From Rhizobiaceae bacterium (GTDB lineage: Bacteria; Pseudomonadota; Alphaproteobacteria; Rhizobiales; Rhizobiaceae), in the NCBI GenBank assembly GCA_019635755.1, contig JAHBYW010000007.1, positions 124,001-188,000 of the forward strand: 64,000 nt of DNA, given 5' to 3'. The notes under the pieces were generated by a model. That model saw nothing but the letters and a program-made list of their open reading frames with translations, searched no databases and had not been told where the DNA came from. Numbering within the stretch: position 1 is the stretch's first letter; each line of letters opens with the position of its first letter. This document shows, in pieces, positions 31,419 to 40,441 of this stretch. The position numbers and the translations under genes were made by a program.

Positions 31419-32012
31419 TCACTCCTCCTGCCGGTAGAAGTCGGGCAGCGGCACGCCGTCGGCGATGATCACCCGCTCGTCCGCGCCGCAGATGAAGCCG
31501 CGCGCCTGCTCGTCGGCGATCAGACGCGCAGCATCGTTGGCGCCGGGATTGCCGGTCGCCACGACGAGCCCGACCGCGCATCCGTCGCGTTCGTGGAGCT
31601 GGCCGACCTTCTCGACCACGAGCACCTCGGTGTGCTTGGACGAATCCTCGGCGTCGCTGACGAACCAGCGGTGGATGGTGGCATAGGGGATCTCGAGCCC
31701 GCCCTCCTTCTCGACCCGCCACTCGACCTTCGGACCGGTCGAGTTGAACGCGCCGAAACTCTCCCAGGCCGGCGCGAGGTCGCCGTCGGGTGGAAAGCCG
31801 TAGAACAGCGATTCCCTGAGGTCTCCGGAATAGATCAGGATGGGGTAACCCTTGTACCCGTTGCACACGAGGTTGGCGAACTCGCCGCCCTCCTCGCTGA
31901 TCGCGAAGGTCGAACAATTGGCCTCGTTGATGTCGGTATAGGCGCTGATGGTTTCCGCGCGCGCCGCGCCTGCGGCAAGCAGCGTCGCGATGAGGGCTGC
32001 GTAGACGCGCAT
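31419..32012 (-). CDS. exported protein of unknown function
   Basis: A 197-residue protein with a signal peptide (MRVYAALIATLLAAGAARA, cleavage near residue 19). The mature part is acidic with five cysteines and ends in DGVPLPDFYRQEE. The only recognisable layout is a mixed alpha/beta protein with SDAEDSSKHTEVLVVEKVGQ in the middle. I recognise no family. It converges on the heparinase-like gene and lies 96 bases downstream of yggU in the same direction. Confidence 0.7.
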   Translation of the reverse strand: MRVYAALIATLLAAGAARAETISAYTDINEANCSTFAISEEGGEFANLVCNGYKGYPILIYSGDLRESLFYGFPPDGDLAPAWESFGAFNSTGPKVEWRVEKEGGLEIPYATIHRWFVSDAEDSSKHTEVLVVEKVGQLHERDGCAVGLVVATGNPGANDAARLIADEQARGFICGADERVIIADGVPLPDFYRQEE

Positions 32013-32108
32013 GAAATCACCCGATCCGGTTCGTCGAAGGCCGCGAGGCTAGCGCATGTCGCGCCCACGGGAAATCGAGATTCGGGGCCAAGCCAGCGGC
32101 GCCGTGGC

Positions 32109-32438
32109 TCAGCCCGCGGCTGGCCGGGCCAGCCACTCCAGGGCCGCCAGCAGATCGGCGGCATCGCCCGCGACCACGAGCGTCTTGTCGCGGCGCGTCG
32201 CGCCGGCCGTGACCCGGACCGCGCTCTTGGGCACGCCGAGCCATCCAGCGACCGCGGCGCAGGCCGCGCGGTTCGCCGCCCCGTCCTCCGGAACCGCACG
32301 GACGCGCACGGCCAGGCTGGGGCGTCCCGATGCATCGAAACGAACCGCCTCCACTGCGTCACGGGAGGATCGCGGCGTGAGCCTGACGGCGATCTCGACG
32401 CCGCCGTCGCGCGCCCGCCAGGGTACCCCGGCGGTCAT
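32109..32438 (-). CDS. yggU: DUF167 (YggU) family protein
   Basis: A 109-residue protein of the YggU/DUF167 family, function unknown. The core motifs [31 protein letters not shown] and [14 protein letters not shown] (the family's SG..SR.K..V pattern) are present. It starts four bases after the stop of yggT and is read from the same mRNA, an arrangement also found in other proteobacteria. Confidence 0.87.
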   Translation of the reverse strand: MTAGVPWRARDGGVEIAVRLTPRSSRDAVEAVRFDASGRPSLAVRVRAVPEDGAANRAACAAVAGWLGVPKSAVRVTAGATRRDKTLVVAGDAADLLAALEWLARPAAG

Positions 32439-32442
32439 GGGC

Positions 32443-32742
32443 TCAGTGGAGGACGCCGAACAGCGGCTCGATCGTCGTGTGCATGAAGATCTCGATGAAG
32501 GTCAGCGCCAGCAGCAGGACGATCGGCGAGATGTCGATGCCGCCGAGGTCGGGGATGAAGCGGCGGATCGGCCGCAGCGCCGGTTCCGTCAGCCGGTAGA
32601 GCGCATTGCCGATGGCCGCGACGAACTGGTTGCGCGGGTTGACCACGTTGAAGGCATAGAGCCAGGAGAACACCGCCGACGCGATGATGATCCACCAGTA
32701 GATGCCGATGGCGAGGTGAAGCGTCACGAACAGCGCCGTCAT
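32443..32742 (-). CDS. yggT: YggT family membrane protein
   Basis: A 99-residue membrane protein with two main hydrophobic segments (about 6-28 and 70-90). The conserved loop between them ([20 protein letters not shown], then [20 protein letters not shown]) is diagnostic for YggT. The family is linked to envelope and osmotic functions. The 223 bases upstream, up to the tRNA, hold no gene that I can see. Confidence 0.9.
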   Translation of the reverse strand: MTALFVTLHLAIGIYWWIIIASAVFSWLYAFNVVNPRNQFVAAIGNALYRLTEPALRPIRRFIPDLGGIDISPIVLLLALTFIEIFMHTTIEPLFGVLH

Positions 32743-32965
32743 CAGGGTCTCCTACGAAGCCAGCGACATGTAGCCATTGCCCCGGTGTCGGGCAAGGTCG
32801 GGCTGTCCGGCGCGATCCGGACGGCCGCGACCGAGCAAAGGGGTCGGCCGTCGGCTCGGTCCCCGAGACGGTGGTGCCGGGAGGCATCGGCCCGCCTTGC
32901 AAGGCGGCTGCGGCTCGCTTGACAGGCCAAGGCGGCAAACCGTAAATGCGCGCCATCCGTCGGAC

Positions 32966-33041
<76 letters not shown>

Positions 33042-33122
33042 CCGGCGGATATTCAGAAGCCAGCTCACCGTTTGCGACCGCAATAGCTCGGTAATTTCCG
33101 TGCCTTGGCGCTGGTCCAGACC

Positions 33123-35903
33123 CTACCACCTGAAGCCGATCTTGGCCTGGCCGCCATATGAGCTGACGTTCTGCGAGAACTCGCCGGTGACATTGAGCCT
33201 GGCGAAGACGCTGTCGGTCAGCGCCGCCTGGACGCCGAGATCGACGAGCGCCGCGTGGCGGGCAGGCGCCGCGCCGTTGACGGCGAAGCTGGTGCCGGGG
33301 AGCGCTGCGAACCCCGCGGTGACGGCCCGCGCGTTCTGCGCGTTCCAGACCCAGGCAGCCCGGCCGGTCAGCGTGACGCTGCCAAGTTCGAGGGCGGCCT
33401 TCGCGCCGAGCTCGGTGCGCAGGCTGGTCTGGCTCTGGCTGCTGTAGGCGAGCGCCACGGGCGAACCGCCGGCCGACGTCTCGGTGTAGGCTGGCAGACG
33501 GTAGAGCGTCGCTTCCGCCGCGCCGTAGGGCGTGAGGCTGATGCCGCCGAGGTCGAGCCTGTAGCCTGCCTCTGCCCGACCGGACAGCGTCTGTGCGCCA
33601 AATCGGCCGGAAAGCATGGCGCCTGGAACGGTCCGCGTCGTGCGGGTCGCATGGTAGCCCCAGCCCAGCGCGCCCGAAAGATAGGCGGCAGAGGATAGGT
33701 CGACCGAGCCGTGGAGGCCGGCATTGAAGGAGGAGGCGGAGCCGGAGCCGAGATTGCCGGCGAGGCCGAAACTGGTGCCAGCGCCGCCGAGCGCAACGCC
33801 GAGCGTGCCGCCGTCGAAGCTCCGCGCGACGCCTGAAGCCATGCCCCAGGTCGTGGCGGAAAACGCCGCCGATCCGACGCTGGCGTCGCCGCCGACGCGC
33901 TCGCTGCCGCCATAGGCGGCGCCCCACAGTGTCCAGCGGGACGCGAAGGCTTGATCGACCGTATCGATATTGTGCGACCCGGACGTCGCCAGCGCACCCC
34001 CGGACGACACGAGCCTGCCACCACGCCTGGCGTTACGGGCCGCGTCCGTCGCATAGGCGAGCATGGCGCCGTCCGACGCGTAGCCCAGCGGTGCACCACC
34101 CGTGCCGCCTGCGGTGCCCTGCTGGGCAATCACGCCGAGGAACTGTCCCGACGCGTCGAAACCCGCGCCCATCGCCGCCGTCGAGACCTCGCCCGACACC
34201 CGGGTGAGCCCGTTCGCGTCGAGGGTCGCGAGCGCGAGCGGCACCGTGCCGGAGGTCGCGAAGTAGCGGTCGATGGTCGTTGCAATGGGACTCTGATTGC
34301 CCGTCAGGCCGGGAAGCGAGGACAGCACCACCGCATTGTTCAGATAGACGTTGCCCGCATCATAGGAGAGCGTCGGCAGGATGCCCGGCGCAGAGCTCAC
34401 GACGCCGGCGAATGCGTCGTCGATGCCGCCCGTTGCGGTCAGGATCGTGTAGCGCTTCTGCAGCCAGCCATCGGTTCCATAGCGCGCGCCGACCGTGCCG
34501 CCCAGCGTCGCGGACCCAGATCCGAACAGTGTCGTCGCGGCTATGACGGCCACCTTGTCCGAGGTCGTGGATATGTCGACGTCGAAAAGTGCGCCATCCT
34601 GCATGACGAGGTCGCCATCGACGGTCAACGTCCCGACCGTCTCGCCCGGCGCGAGGATGCCGCCTGCGTCCACATCGAGGCTGCCGACGATGCCGCGTCC
34701 GCCGATCGTCGCGCCCTCATCCACCAGGGTGGCAATCGAGTTGGCGATCGAGCCGTTGACGATGAGCTTGCCGCCCGCGACCGTCGTGAAGCCGGTGTAG
34801 GTATTCGTTCCCGACAGCGTGAGCGTACCGGTGCCCGTTTTGGTGATCGCTCCACCGAACTTCCCGGTGTAAGGGTCGTCGCGGATGGTGCCGCTGACTT
34901 CGGTGGAGCGGTTGTTGCCGCCCACCATCAAGGTCTGGTCGAAGCCGATGATGTAGGTGCCCGCGCCGGACAGCGAGCCGACGTGGACGACGCCATCGGC
35001 GAGCTGTCCCAAACTGGTCGAGAAATCCACCGTGGACGTGGCGTCGGTCTCGAATGCGGCCGTTCCGCCGTCGGCCGACATGGACAACATGGTCAGCCCG
35101 CCGTTCTTGGTGATGATCGTCGCCTTGCCGGCCGTGCTGCCGTCCGCGAAGAGGAGCCCGGCGAAGGGGGACCCGGGCATGCCGGCGCTGGAGTTGACGA
35201 TCGTCGCGCTCCCGGCCGACGCGTCTTCCGTAAACACCAGCAGGCCGCCCCGGCGGTTGAGGATCGAGCCCTTGCCGGCCGTACTGTCGTCCGCAAACAC
35301 CAACCCGCCCGCATTGTCGATGGAGGCGCTGCCGAGCGTCGACTCTTCCCCGAACCGGAGCGCAGCGGATGCGCCGTTTGTTATGGACGCGTGGTCGGCC
35401 GAGGAGCGCCCGAGGAACGACATGATGGCGTCGTTGCGGATCGTCGAGGTTCCAGCGTTCGAATCGTCCTGGAAAGACAGGATCGTTGTAAAGAAAGGCG
35501 ACGTTGCGGGCAGGTTGCTGATCCTGGCGGAACCCGACGTTGCGTGGTTCTTGAACGTCAGAAGACCCGTATTGGTGACGTGGAGGCTGCCGCCGTCGAT
35601 CGCGATGCCGGCGCCGTCGAGCGTAAAGCTGGACGTCGAGACGTTGAGAACGTTCCGGCCCGCGCCGGGAAGGAGCCTGATCCCGCCGAGTTGAATGTTG
35701 GTCAACACCGCCCGCACGACATCCGCGCCGCCGAAGACGGCTGTTCCGGTGGGGACGACGCCACCCGACCAGTTCAGCGGATTGTTGAAATCGCGGTCTG
35801 CCGGATTGGCAAGCCAGGTGGCATCCTGTGCATGGGCGGTTCCTGCCGCGGCAACGAGCAGCAGGCTGCAGCCGACGCAGCGGATTTGGCGTCTCTTACG
35901 CAT
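33123..35903 (-). CDS. autotransporter with repeat passenger
   Basis: A 926-residue type V secreted protein. The signal peptide MRKRRQIRCVGCSLLLVAAA, then GTAHA, ends near residue 25. The passenger has five loose repeats of about 20 residues between about 160 and 275 (LVFADDSTAGKGSILN, LVFTEDASAGSATIVN, LLFADGSTAGKATIIT and relatives). An autotransporter-associated beta-strand repeat follows (GGAITKTGTGTLTLSGTNTY, then TG, about 350-370). The last 280 residues or so form the membrane barrel, ending in KIGFRW with the C-terminal aromatic residue. The frame continues 280 codons upstream of the ATG, but these overlap the divergent regulator and were excluded. Confidence 0.9.
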   Translation of the reverse strand: MRKRRQIRCVGCSLLLVAAAGTAHAQDATWLANPADRDFNNPLNWSGGVVPTGTAVFGGADVVRAVLTNIQLGGIRLLPGAGRNVLNVSTSSFTLDGAGIAIDGGSLHVTNTGLLTFKNHATSGSARISNLPATSPFFTTILSFQDDSNAGTSTIRNDAIMSFLGRSSADHASITNGASAALRFGEESTLGSASIDNAGGLVFADDSTAGKGSILNRRGGLLVFTEDASAGSATIVNSSAGMPGSPFAGLLFADGSTAGKATIITKNGGLTMLSMSADGGTAAFETDATSTVDFSTSLGQLADGVVHVGSLSGAGTYIIGFDQTLMVGGNNRSTEVSGTIRDDPYTGKFGGAITKTGTGTLTLSGTNTYTGFTTVAGGKLIVNGSIANSIATLVDEGATIGGRGIVGSLDVDAGGILAPGETVGTLTVDGDLVMQDGALFDVDISTTSDKVAVIAATTLFGSGSATLGGTVGARYGTDGWLQKRYTILTATGGIDDAFAGVVSSAPGILPTLSYDAGNVYLNNAVVLSSLPGLTGNQSPIATTIDRYFATSGTVPLALATLDANGLTRVSGEVSTAAMGAGFDASGQFLGVIAQQGTAGGTGGAPLGYASDGAMLAYATDAARNARRGGRLVSSGGALATSGSHNIDTVDQAFASRWTLWGAAYGGSERVGGDASVGSAAFSATTWGMASGVARSFDGGTLGVALGGAGTSFGLAGNLGSGSASSFNAGLHGSVDLSSAAYLSGALGWGYHATRTTRTVPGAMLSGRFGAQTLSGRAEAGYRLDLGGISLTPYGAAEATLYRLPAYTETSAGGSPVALAYSSQSQTSLRTELGAKAALELGSVTLTGRAAWVWNAQNARAVTAGFAALPGTSFAVNGAAPARHAALVDLGVQAALTDSVFARLNVTGEFSQNVSSYGGQAKIGFRW

Positions 35904-36089
35904 GTGTGTCCCCAAACCCCGTCGACAGCCCGATCGACAACCCCTGCCTTCGAGCTGGCGGCACCCTGCCACGGGCGGTTGAAGCGCGTTCGGCAAAGTT
36001 TGGGCCGAATCGCGCCGGCAACGCCGGCGCGGGCCTCGTGCGACGCTTATTGACAGGCCGGGATGCGCGGAAAATCTTCGACCTAGTCG

Positions 36090-36117
36090 GTGATTTGGGG
36101 CGGGTGATTTGGGGCGG
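36090..36117 (+). repeat. 14-bp tandem duplication before a regulator gene
   Basis: GTGATTTGGGGCGG occurs twice head to tail at 36090-36103 and 36104-36117, without a mismatch, ending nine bases before the ATG at 36126. It falls between the divergent autotransporter and the regulator, where both promoters must lie. Two copies of an operator, or a duplication from replication slippage, are both possible. Confidence 0.8.
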
Positions 36118-36125
36118 TGGTGGGA

Positions 36126-37013
36126 ATGAGGTCGGGTGCAACGCCGGAGGAATTCGCCGCACGGTCCGCGGCGATCCTTGCGCATCCCCGTTTCGCCGAA
36201 GCCCGCCAGGTGGCGATCGACCGTTATCTTGCGCTGTATTCCGGCACTCCGGCGCTCAACAAACTGCTGATCGACGGCTCGAAACACGTCGTGATCATGT
36301 TCGCCGTCTGCCTCGCGGCGGGGCAGCGCGAAGACGAGCCGGAGACTTGGCTGACGCTCGCGAAGCTGCAGGACGTGGTCAGCACGCTCCAGGTAGGCAG
36401 TCCGGGCCTGGTCGAGGCCATCGTCGGGCGCATGATCGACAGCGGGCTGATAGCGACGGCGTCCGCCCCGCGCGACCGACGCAAGAAGCTGCTCGTGCCG
36501 ACGGAGGCGCTGATCCGGCACGACCTCGACATGCTGGCCGCCTTCGCCGAACCCTGCACGGTTCTCGGAAGCCATCCGGCCTTCGATCTCGCCATGGTGC
36601 GTGACCGCGGGATGCAGAGGGCGTGTCGCATCTTCTCCGTCAGCGAGTTCGCCCGGGCGTTCCAGACGCTGATGAAGCACGCGGAGATGATGAACTTCTT
36701 CCAGCGGGACAGCGGCTATCTGGTGCTGCTCGCGTTCCTGCAAAGCGCTCTTTCATCTCCCGATGGGCTGATTTCCACCGTACTCTACAAGGACATCGCC
36801 GAGCGGTTCGGGGTGTCCCGGGCCCACGTGCGCAACATGGTCGAGGATGCCGAGGCGGCCGGTCTGATGCGGACCCTGGAGCCGGGCGGGGCCGGGGTGG
36901 AGCTGCTGCCGGACCTGATGGAGAAACACGACCGGTATTTCGCCGACTGCACGGTGCTGGTCGAGCAGAGCTTCGTCGTGCCTTACGAGACGATGATCGC
37001 CGGTCCACAATGA
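36126..37013 (+). CDS. transcriptional regulator with two winged-helix regions
   Basis: A 295-residue protein of no family that I recognise. Two winged-helix-like regions are visible. One spans about 76-130 (VVSTLQVGSPGLVEAIVGRM and IDSGLI, then the basic wing APRDRRKKLLVPTEAL, as in MarR proteins). The second spans about 210-252 (STVLYKDIAERFGVSRAHVR, NMVEDAEAAGLM). The ATG at 36126 was preferred to two GTGs just upstream, which fall at the tandem repeat. The gene is divergent from the autotransporter and could control it. No sensor domain is clear. Confidence 0.7.
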   Translation: MRSGATPEEFAARSAAILAHPRFAEARQVAIDRYLALYSGTPALNKLLIDGSKHVVIMFAVCLAAGQREDEPETWLTLAKLQDVVSTLQVGSPGLVEAIVGRMIDSGLIATASAPRDRRKKLLVPTEALIRHDLDMLAAFAEPCTVLGSHPAFDLAMVRDRGMQRACRIFSVSEFARAFQTLMKHAEMMNFFQRDSGYLVLLAFLQSALSSPDGLISTVLYKDIAERFGVSRAHVRNMVEDAEAAGLMRTLEPGGAGVELLPDLMEKHDRYFADCTVLVEQSFVVPYETMIAGPQ

Positions 37014-37130
37014 AGGAGCGGCCTTGTCCGAGCACGCTCGGCGCGGACTGAGGTTGGTTCCAGGCGCATTACTTTACAAAGCTCATACACCTGTTACCTT
37101 TTCCTTGCCGCTGGAGGGGGAGAGGGCAGC

Positions 37131-38255
37131 GTGCAGGTACTGGATCTCGTCGATCGCATCTACGAGGCGGCGGCCTTGCCGGAGCTTTGGCCGTCGGTAT
37201 TCGACAGCATTGGCGATCTGTGCGCATGCGACAAGGTCGGCATGTTCGCGCTCAGCGCGGCCCGTCAGAACGTGACGGCGTGGACCGCCAACGAGCGGGG
37301 TCACCTCGCGATGCACGCCTTCCTCGAGGGCGGATGGGCCGGGCGCAGCAGTCAGGCCGCCCGGATGTTCGGCCTCGGCGAGCCGCGCTTTGTTGGCGAC
37401 CTCGACGTGTTCACATCGGAGGAGCTCGAGACGGACTTCTACTATCAGGAGTTCCTCAAACCGCACGGACTGTTCTGGGGCGCGGGAACCTTCGTCGACG
37501 GTCCTGCGGACAACAAGATCATCGTGACCGTCCACCGTCCATACGAGCAGGGCCCCCTCGATCCGTCGATGATCGCCCAGCTCACCGCGTTGCGGCCGCA
37601 CATTGCCCGATCCGCATTCCTGGCCACACAGTTCCGTCTCGAGCATATGCGCGGCGCCCTCGATGCGTTGACCAGGGTCGGTCTGCCGGCGGCGACGCTG
37701 GCAGGCCGCGGGCGGCTGATGCTTGCCAACAGCTTGTTCGAGGACCTGCTTGCGACGGTGTTTCTCGATCGCAGCGACCGGCTGCGGGTCAACGACAGGA
37801 CGGTGGACCGTCTGCTGGCCGAAGCGATTGCCGCCGGCGACTCCGTACGCGGCAGGACGATGGCGCTGAAGGATGTCGAGGGCCGGGCGTCCCATGTCCT
37901 GCACGTCCTGCCTCTCCCCGGACACGCGCGCGACCTGTTTTCCGGCACCGAGTGGCTGCTTGTCGCCGTGCCGGTGCAGGCGGACGCCGTTCGGCTCGGC
38001 GTGCTCGAGGGCCTGTTCGATCTCACGCCGTCCGAGGCGCGCGTGGCGCGGGATCTGATGGCCGGCCTCACCGTCGCGCAGGCGGCAGCCGCTGCGGCAG
38101 TTTCGACGGAAACCGTGCGCACGCAGCTGAAAGGCGTCTACCGCAAGACCGGCATCAACAGGCAGACCGAGCTCATCCGCCTCCTGCTGGCGGTGTCGAT
38201 GGGAGATCAGGAATCGCCGGGCAGGGCCAACCGGAATCCCGAGACGAAAGCCTAG
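37131..38255 (+). CDS. LuxR-type helix-turn-helix regulator
   Basis: A 374-residue regulator with a C-terminal GerE/LuxR helix-turn-helix (LTPSEARVARDLMAGLTVAQ, AAAAAAVSTETVRTQLKGVY, RKTGINRQTELIRLL). The N-terminal 280 residues look like a PAS/GAF-type sensor (GLFWGAGTFVDGPADNKIIV), without an aspartate receiver. The GTG start has a GGAGGGGGAGAGG run upstream. It lies between the winged-helix regulator and the RTX gene, all three in the same direction, so it may control the RTX gene. Confidence 0.85.
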   Translation: MQVLDLVDRIYEAAALPELWPSVFDSIGDLCACDKVGMFALSAARQNVTAWTANERGHLAMHAFLEGGWAGRSSQAARMFGLGEPRFVGDLDVFTSEELETDFYYQEFLKPHGLFWGAGTFVDGPADNKIIVTVHRPYEQGPLDPSMIAQLTALRPHIARSAFLATQFRLEHMRGALDALTRVGLPAATLAGRGRLMLANSLFEDLLATVFLDRSDRLRVNDRTVDRLLAEAIAAGDSVRGRTMALKDVEGRASHVLHVLPLPGHARDLFSGTEWLLVAVPVQADAVRLGVLEGLFDLTPSEARVARDLMAGLTVAQAAAAAAVSTETVRTQLKGVYRKTGINRQTELIRLLLAVSMGDQESPGRANRNPETKA

Positions 38256-38364
38256 GTTACCGAAACGGCCTACCTACCGGTCTCCCGGTCACCCAACCGG
38301 GTGATGAATTTCCGCTCGAATGACGACTTGATCGAACCGCGGCAAAGGTTCGGGAGAGTACTTC

Positions 38365-39669
38365 ATGTCGGCGCCGATGTTCTATTCCTACTACGGTCGG
38401 CAGTCCTACATCGACGACAGCGCTCGGCCATTTGGTCTGGACGCCCTGTTTCACTATGTCGGCTCGGACGGCAGCCCGACGCAATACGACGGCACTTTCC
38501 GCATCACCTACAGCGACGGTGCGGGCTACACCGTCCGCCACACATGGCATCTCTCGGACGACGGCAGCTTCTACCGCGGCGGGGCGGGCGCGACGGTCGT
38601 CGGCCGGCTTCCGGTCATTATCGGTGGCCGCGGCCACGACTTCATCTCCAACGAGTCGACGTTCCCCGGCGGAATGATCGCCTTCGGCGACTTCTATGGC
38701 TTCGACAATTTCACCAACATCGGCAAGGCCGACAAGATCTTCGGCGCAGGCGGTTCGGACGTGCTGTACGGCCAGGGCGGCAACGACTATCTGTCCGGAG
38801 GGCCGGGCAGCGACCAGCTGTTTGGCGGGCCAGGCAACGACATTCTGCTGGGCGGCGAGGGCCCCGACAGCATGAGCGGCGGCTTCGGCAACGACCACTA
38901 CTATGTCGACAACCTCAACGATCAGGTTTTCGAGACGGGCGGCATCGGCGGCTCGACGGACCACCTTGCGATGGGCGTCGACACCGTCTTCGCCTCCATC
39001 AACCTCAGCATCGCGACGTTCAATTTCATCGCCATCGAGAATCTCACGCTGGTCGGCCAGGCCGTTAGCGGAACTGGTAACAGCAACGCCAATGTGATCA
39101 CCGGAAACGAGAGAGCCAACGCCCTGTGGGGCGGCGCAGGCAACGACACGATGCGCGGCATGGGCGGCGTCGATCTCATCTATGGACAGGCCAACAACGA
39201 CACTCTCGACGGCGGGGCTGGCCACGACCAGCTCCACGGAAACGAGAACAACGACGTGCTGATCGGCGGTGAAGGAAACGACCTGCTGAACGGCGGCGCG
39301 GACCGGGACGTGTTGCGCGGCGGCGCCGGCAAGGACCAGCTCTGGGGCGGCGCGGGAAAGGACGTTTTCGTATTCGACACGGTCGCCGGTCGGGCTCATC
39401 GCGACAGCATCCGCGATTTTGCACCGTCGCAGGACAAGATCCATCTGGAGAACGCAATCTTCAAGAAGCTCGGGAAGGTCGGCGTCCTCAACAAGAACTT
39501 CTTCAAGCTGTCGACCCAGAAGAAGGACGCGAACGACTACGTCCAGTACAACAAATCCACCGGGCTGCTCAGCTATGACCCCGACGGAAGCGGTCGCGCG
39601 GCTGCGATCGAGATTGCGGTTCTGACCAACAAGCCGACGCTGAAATTCAGTGATTTCCATGTGATCTGA
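38365..39669 (+). CDS. RTX calcium-binding protein
   Basis: A 434-residue protein with two blocks of glycine-rich nonapeptide repeats, at about 125-178 (GAGGSDVLYGQGGNDYLSGG) and 255-335 (GGAGNDTMRGMGGVD to LWGGAGKDVF). These form calcium-filled beta-rolls. There is no N-terminal signal peptide; the C-terminus (KPTLKFSDFHVI) fits a type I secretion signal, though no type I exporter is in the window. The first 100 residues are not a protease or lipase domain that I know. The ATG follows CGGGAGAG at good spacing. Confidence 0.88.
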   Translation: MSAPMFYSYYGRQSYIDDSARPFGLDALFHYVGSDGSPTQYDGTFRITYSDGAGYTVRHTWHLSDDGSFYRGGAGATVVGRLPVIIGGRGHDFISNESTFPGGMIAFGDFYGFDNFTNIGKADKIFGAGGSDVLYGQGGNDYLSGGPGSDQLFGGPGNDILLGGEGPDSMSGGFGNDHYYVDNLNDQVFETGGIGGSTDHLAMGVDTVFASINLSIATFNFIAIENLTLVGQAVSGTGNSNANVITGNERANALWGGAGNDTMRGMGGVDLIYGQANNDTLDGGAGHDQLHGNENNDVLIGGEGNDLLNGGADRDVLRGGAGKDQLWGGAGKDVFVFDTVAGRAHRDSIRDFAPSQDKIHLENAIFKKLGKVGVLNKNFFKLSTQKKDANDYVQYNKSTGLLSYDPDGSGRAAAIEIAVLTNKPTLKFSDFHVI

Positions 39670-39740
39670 CCCGCTGACGACCCTTTTCCAGTCGAGTTTG
39701 CCGCGATAGGCTGCCGGTCTTCGGATACGAGGTCGCTGAC

Positions 39741-39920
39741 ATGCGGTTCGTGCTTGCCGTCCTGACAATCGCCTTCGCACTTCCTGGTCCCGCAGCCGTC
39801 ATGGCGGCGGAGACATGCACCGGCGACAACTGCTCGCCGCCGGCGACGCAGTCTTCTCCGCCGCCCGCGCAGGGCGGTCACGACTGCGAGCGCGAAAAGA
39901 AGGAAGCGGAAACGTCGTGA
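39741..39920 (+). CDS. small exported protein with three cysteines
   Basis: A 59-residue ORF absent from most automatic calls because of its size. It has a signal peptide (MRFVLAVLTIAFALPGPAAV and MAA, cleavage near residue 23), then a short mature part with cysteines in ETCTGDNCS and HDCE and a charged tail (REKKEAETS). Its TGA shares a base with the ATG of the inhibitor-like gene (TGATG), which supports translation. I recognise no family. Confidence 0.6.
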   Translation: MRFVLAVLTIAFALPGPAAVMAAETCTGDNCSPPATQSSPPPAQGGHDCEREKKEAETS

Positions 39921-40333
39921 TGCGCGGACGCGCCATATTCCTGCCGTTGATTGCGCTGGCGGCGCCTCTGCTCGCCGCCCAGCCGCTGTCGGCGCAGGAC
40001 GATCTCATGCCGATGGACCTGACCGGCGTCGATCCGGCGCTCGTCGAGGACATGTTCGGTGCCTGGGTGATCACCGACCTCTCCGGCGAGAAGACGTGCA
40101 ACGTCACGCTGTCCCGCGAAGAGACGATCGGCGGCATGGTGATCGAGGTCGATCCCGCCTGCCCTTCGGTGTTCCCGGTGATGGCCGACGTCGCCGCCTG
40201 GCGCCTCATGGACAACTGGACGATCGACCTCGCCGACGCCACCCGCAAGCGGCTGATCCGGTTCACCACGCCGGACGCCGGCTACATCGCCGATCCGGAA
40301 ACCGACGGCATCTGGACCATCGTGAAGCCCTGA
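39920..40333 (+). CDS. AprI/Inh-family protease inhibitor-like protein
   Basis: A 137-residue exported protein: signal peptide about 1-23 (MRGRAIFLPLIALAAPLLAA), then a single domain with GAWVITDLSGEKTCNVTLSR and AWRLMDNWTIDLADA, a pattern typical of AprI/Inh proteins. Known members are periplasmic inhibitors of secreted RTX metalloproteases, and here an RTX gene lies just upstream. Two cysteines (KTCNV and PACPS) could form the family disulfide. The ATG was chosen over a longer frame because of the TGATG junction. Confidence 0.75.
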   Translation: MRGRAIFLPLIALAAPLLAAQPLSAQDDLMPMDLTGVDPALVEDMFGAWVITDLSGEKTCNVTLSREETIGGMVIEVDPACPSVFPVMADVAAWRLMDNWTIDLADATRKRLIRFTTPDAGYIADPETDGIWTIVKP

Positions 40334-40441
40334 ACGGGCGAAGAGTTGGACCAAGGGGCGATTTCGCGCGCGACGGTCATCGATCCGCGCTAGACGGCGA
40401 TTGACGCGGCCGGTGCGGTCGCGCCGCCCCTGCGCGAGCCG

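Noticed and set aside
35904-36743. 280-codon N-terminal extension of the autotransporter frame
   Set aside because: It overlaps the divergent winged-helix regulator, and a signal peptide with ATG begins at 35903.
38256-38364. TCACCC-AACC-GGGTGA hairpin between the LuxR-type and RTX genes as a terminator
   Set aside because: Only six base pairs and no T-run; could be chance in GC-rich DNA.
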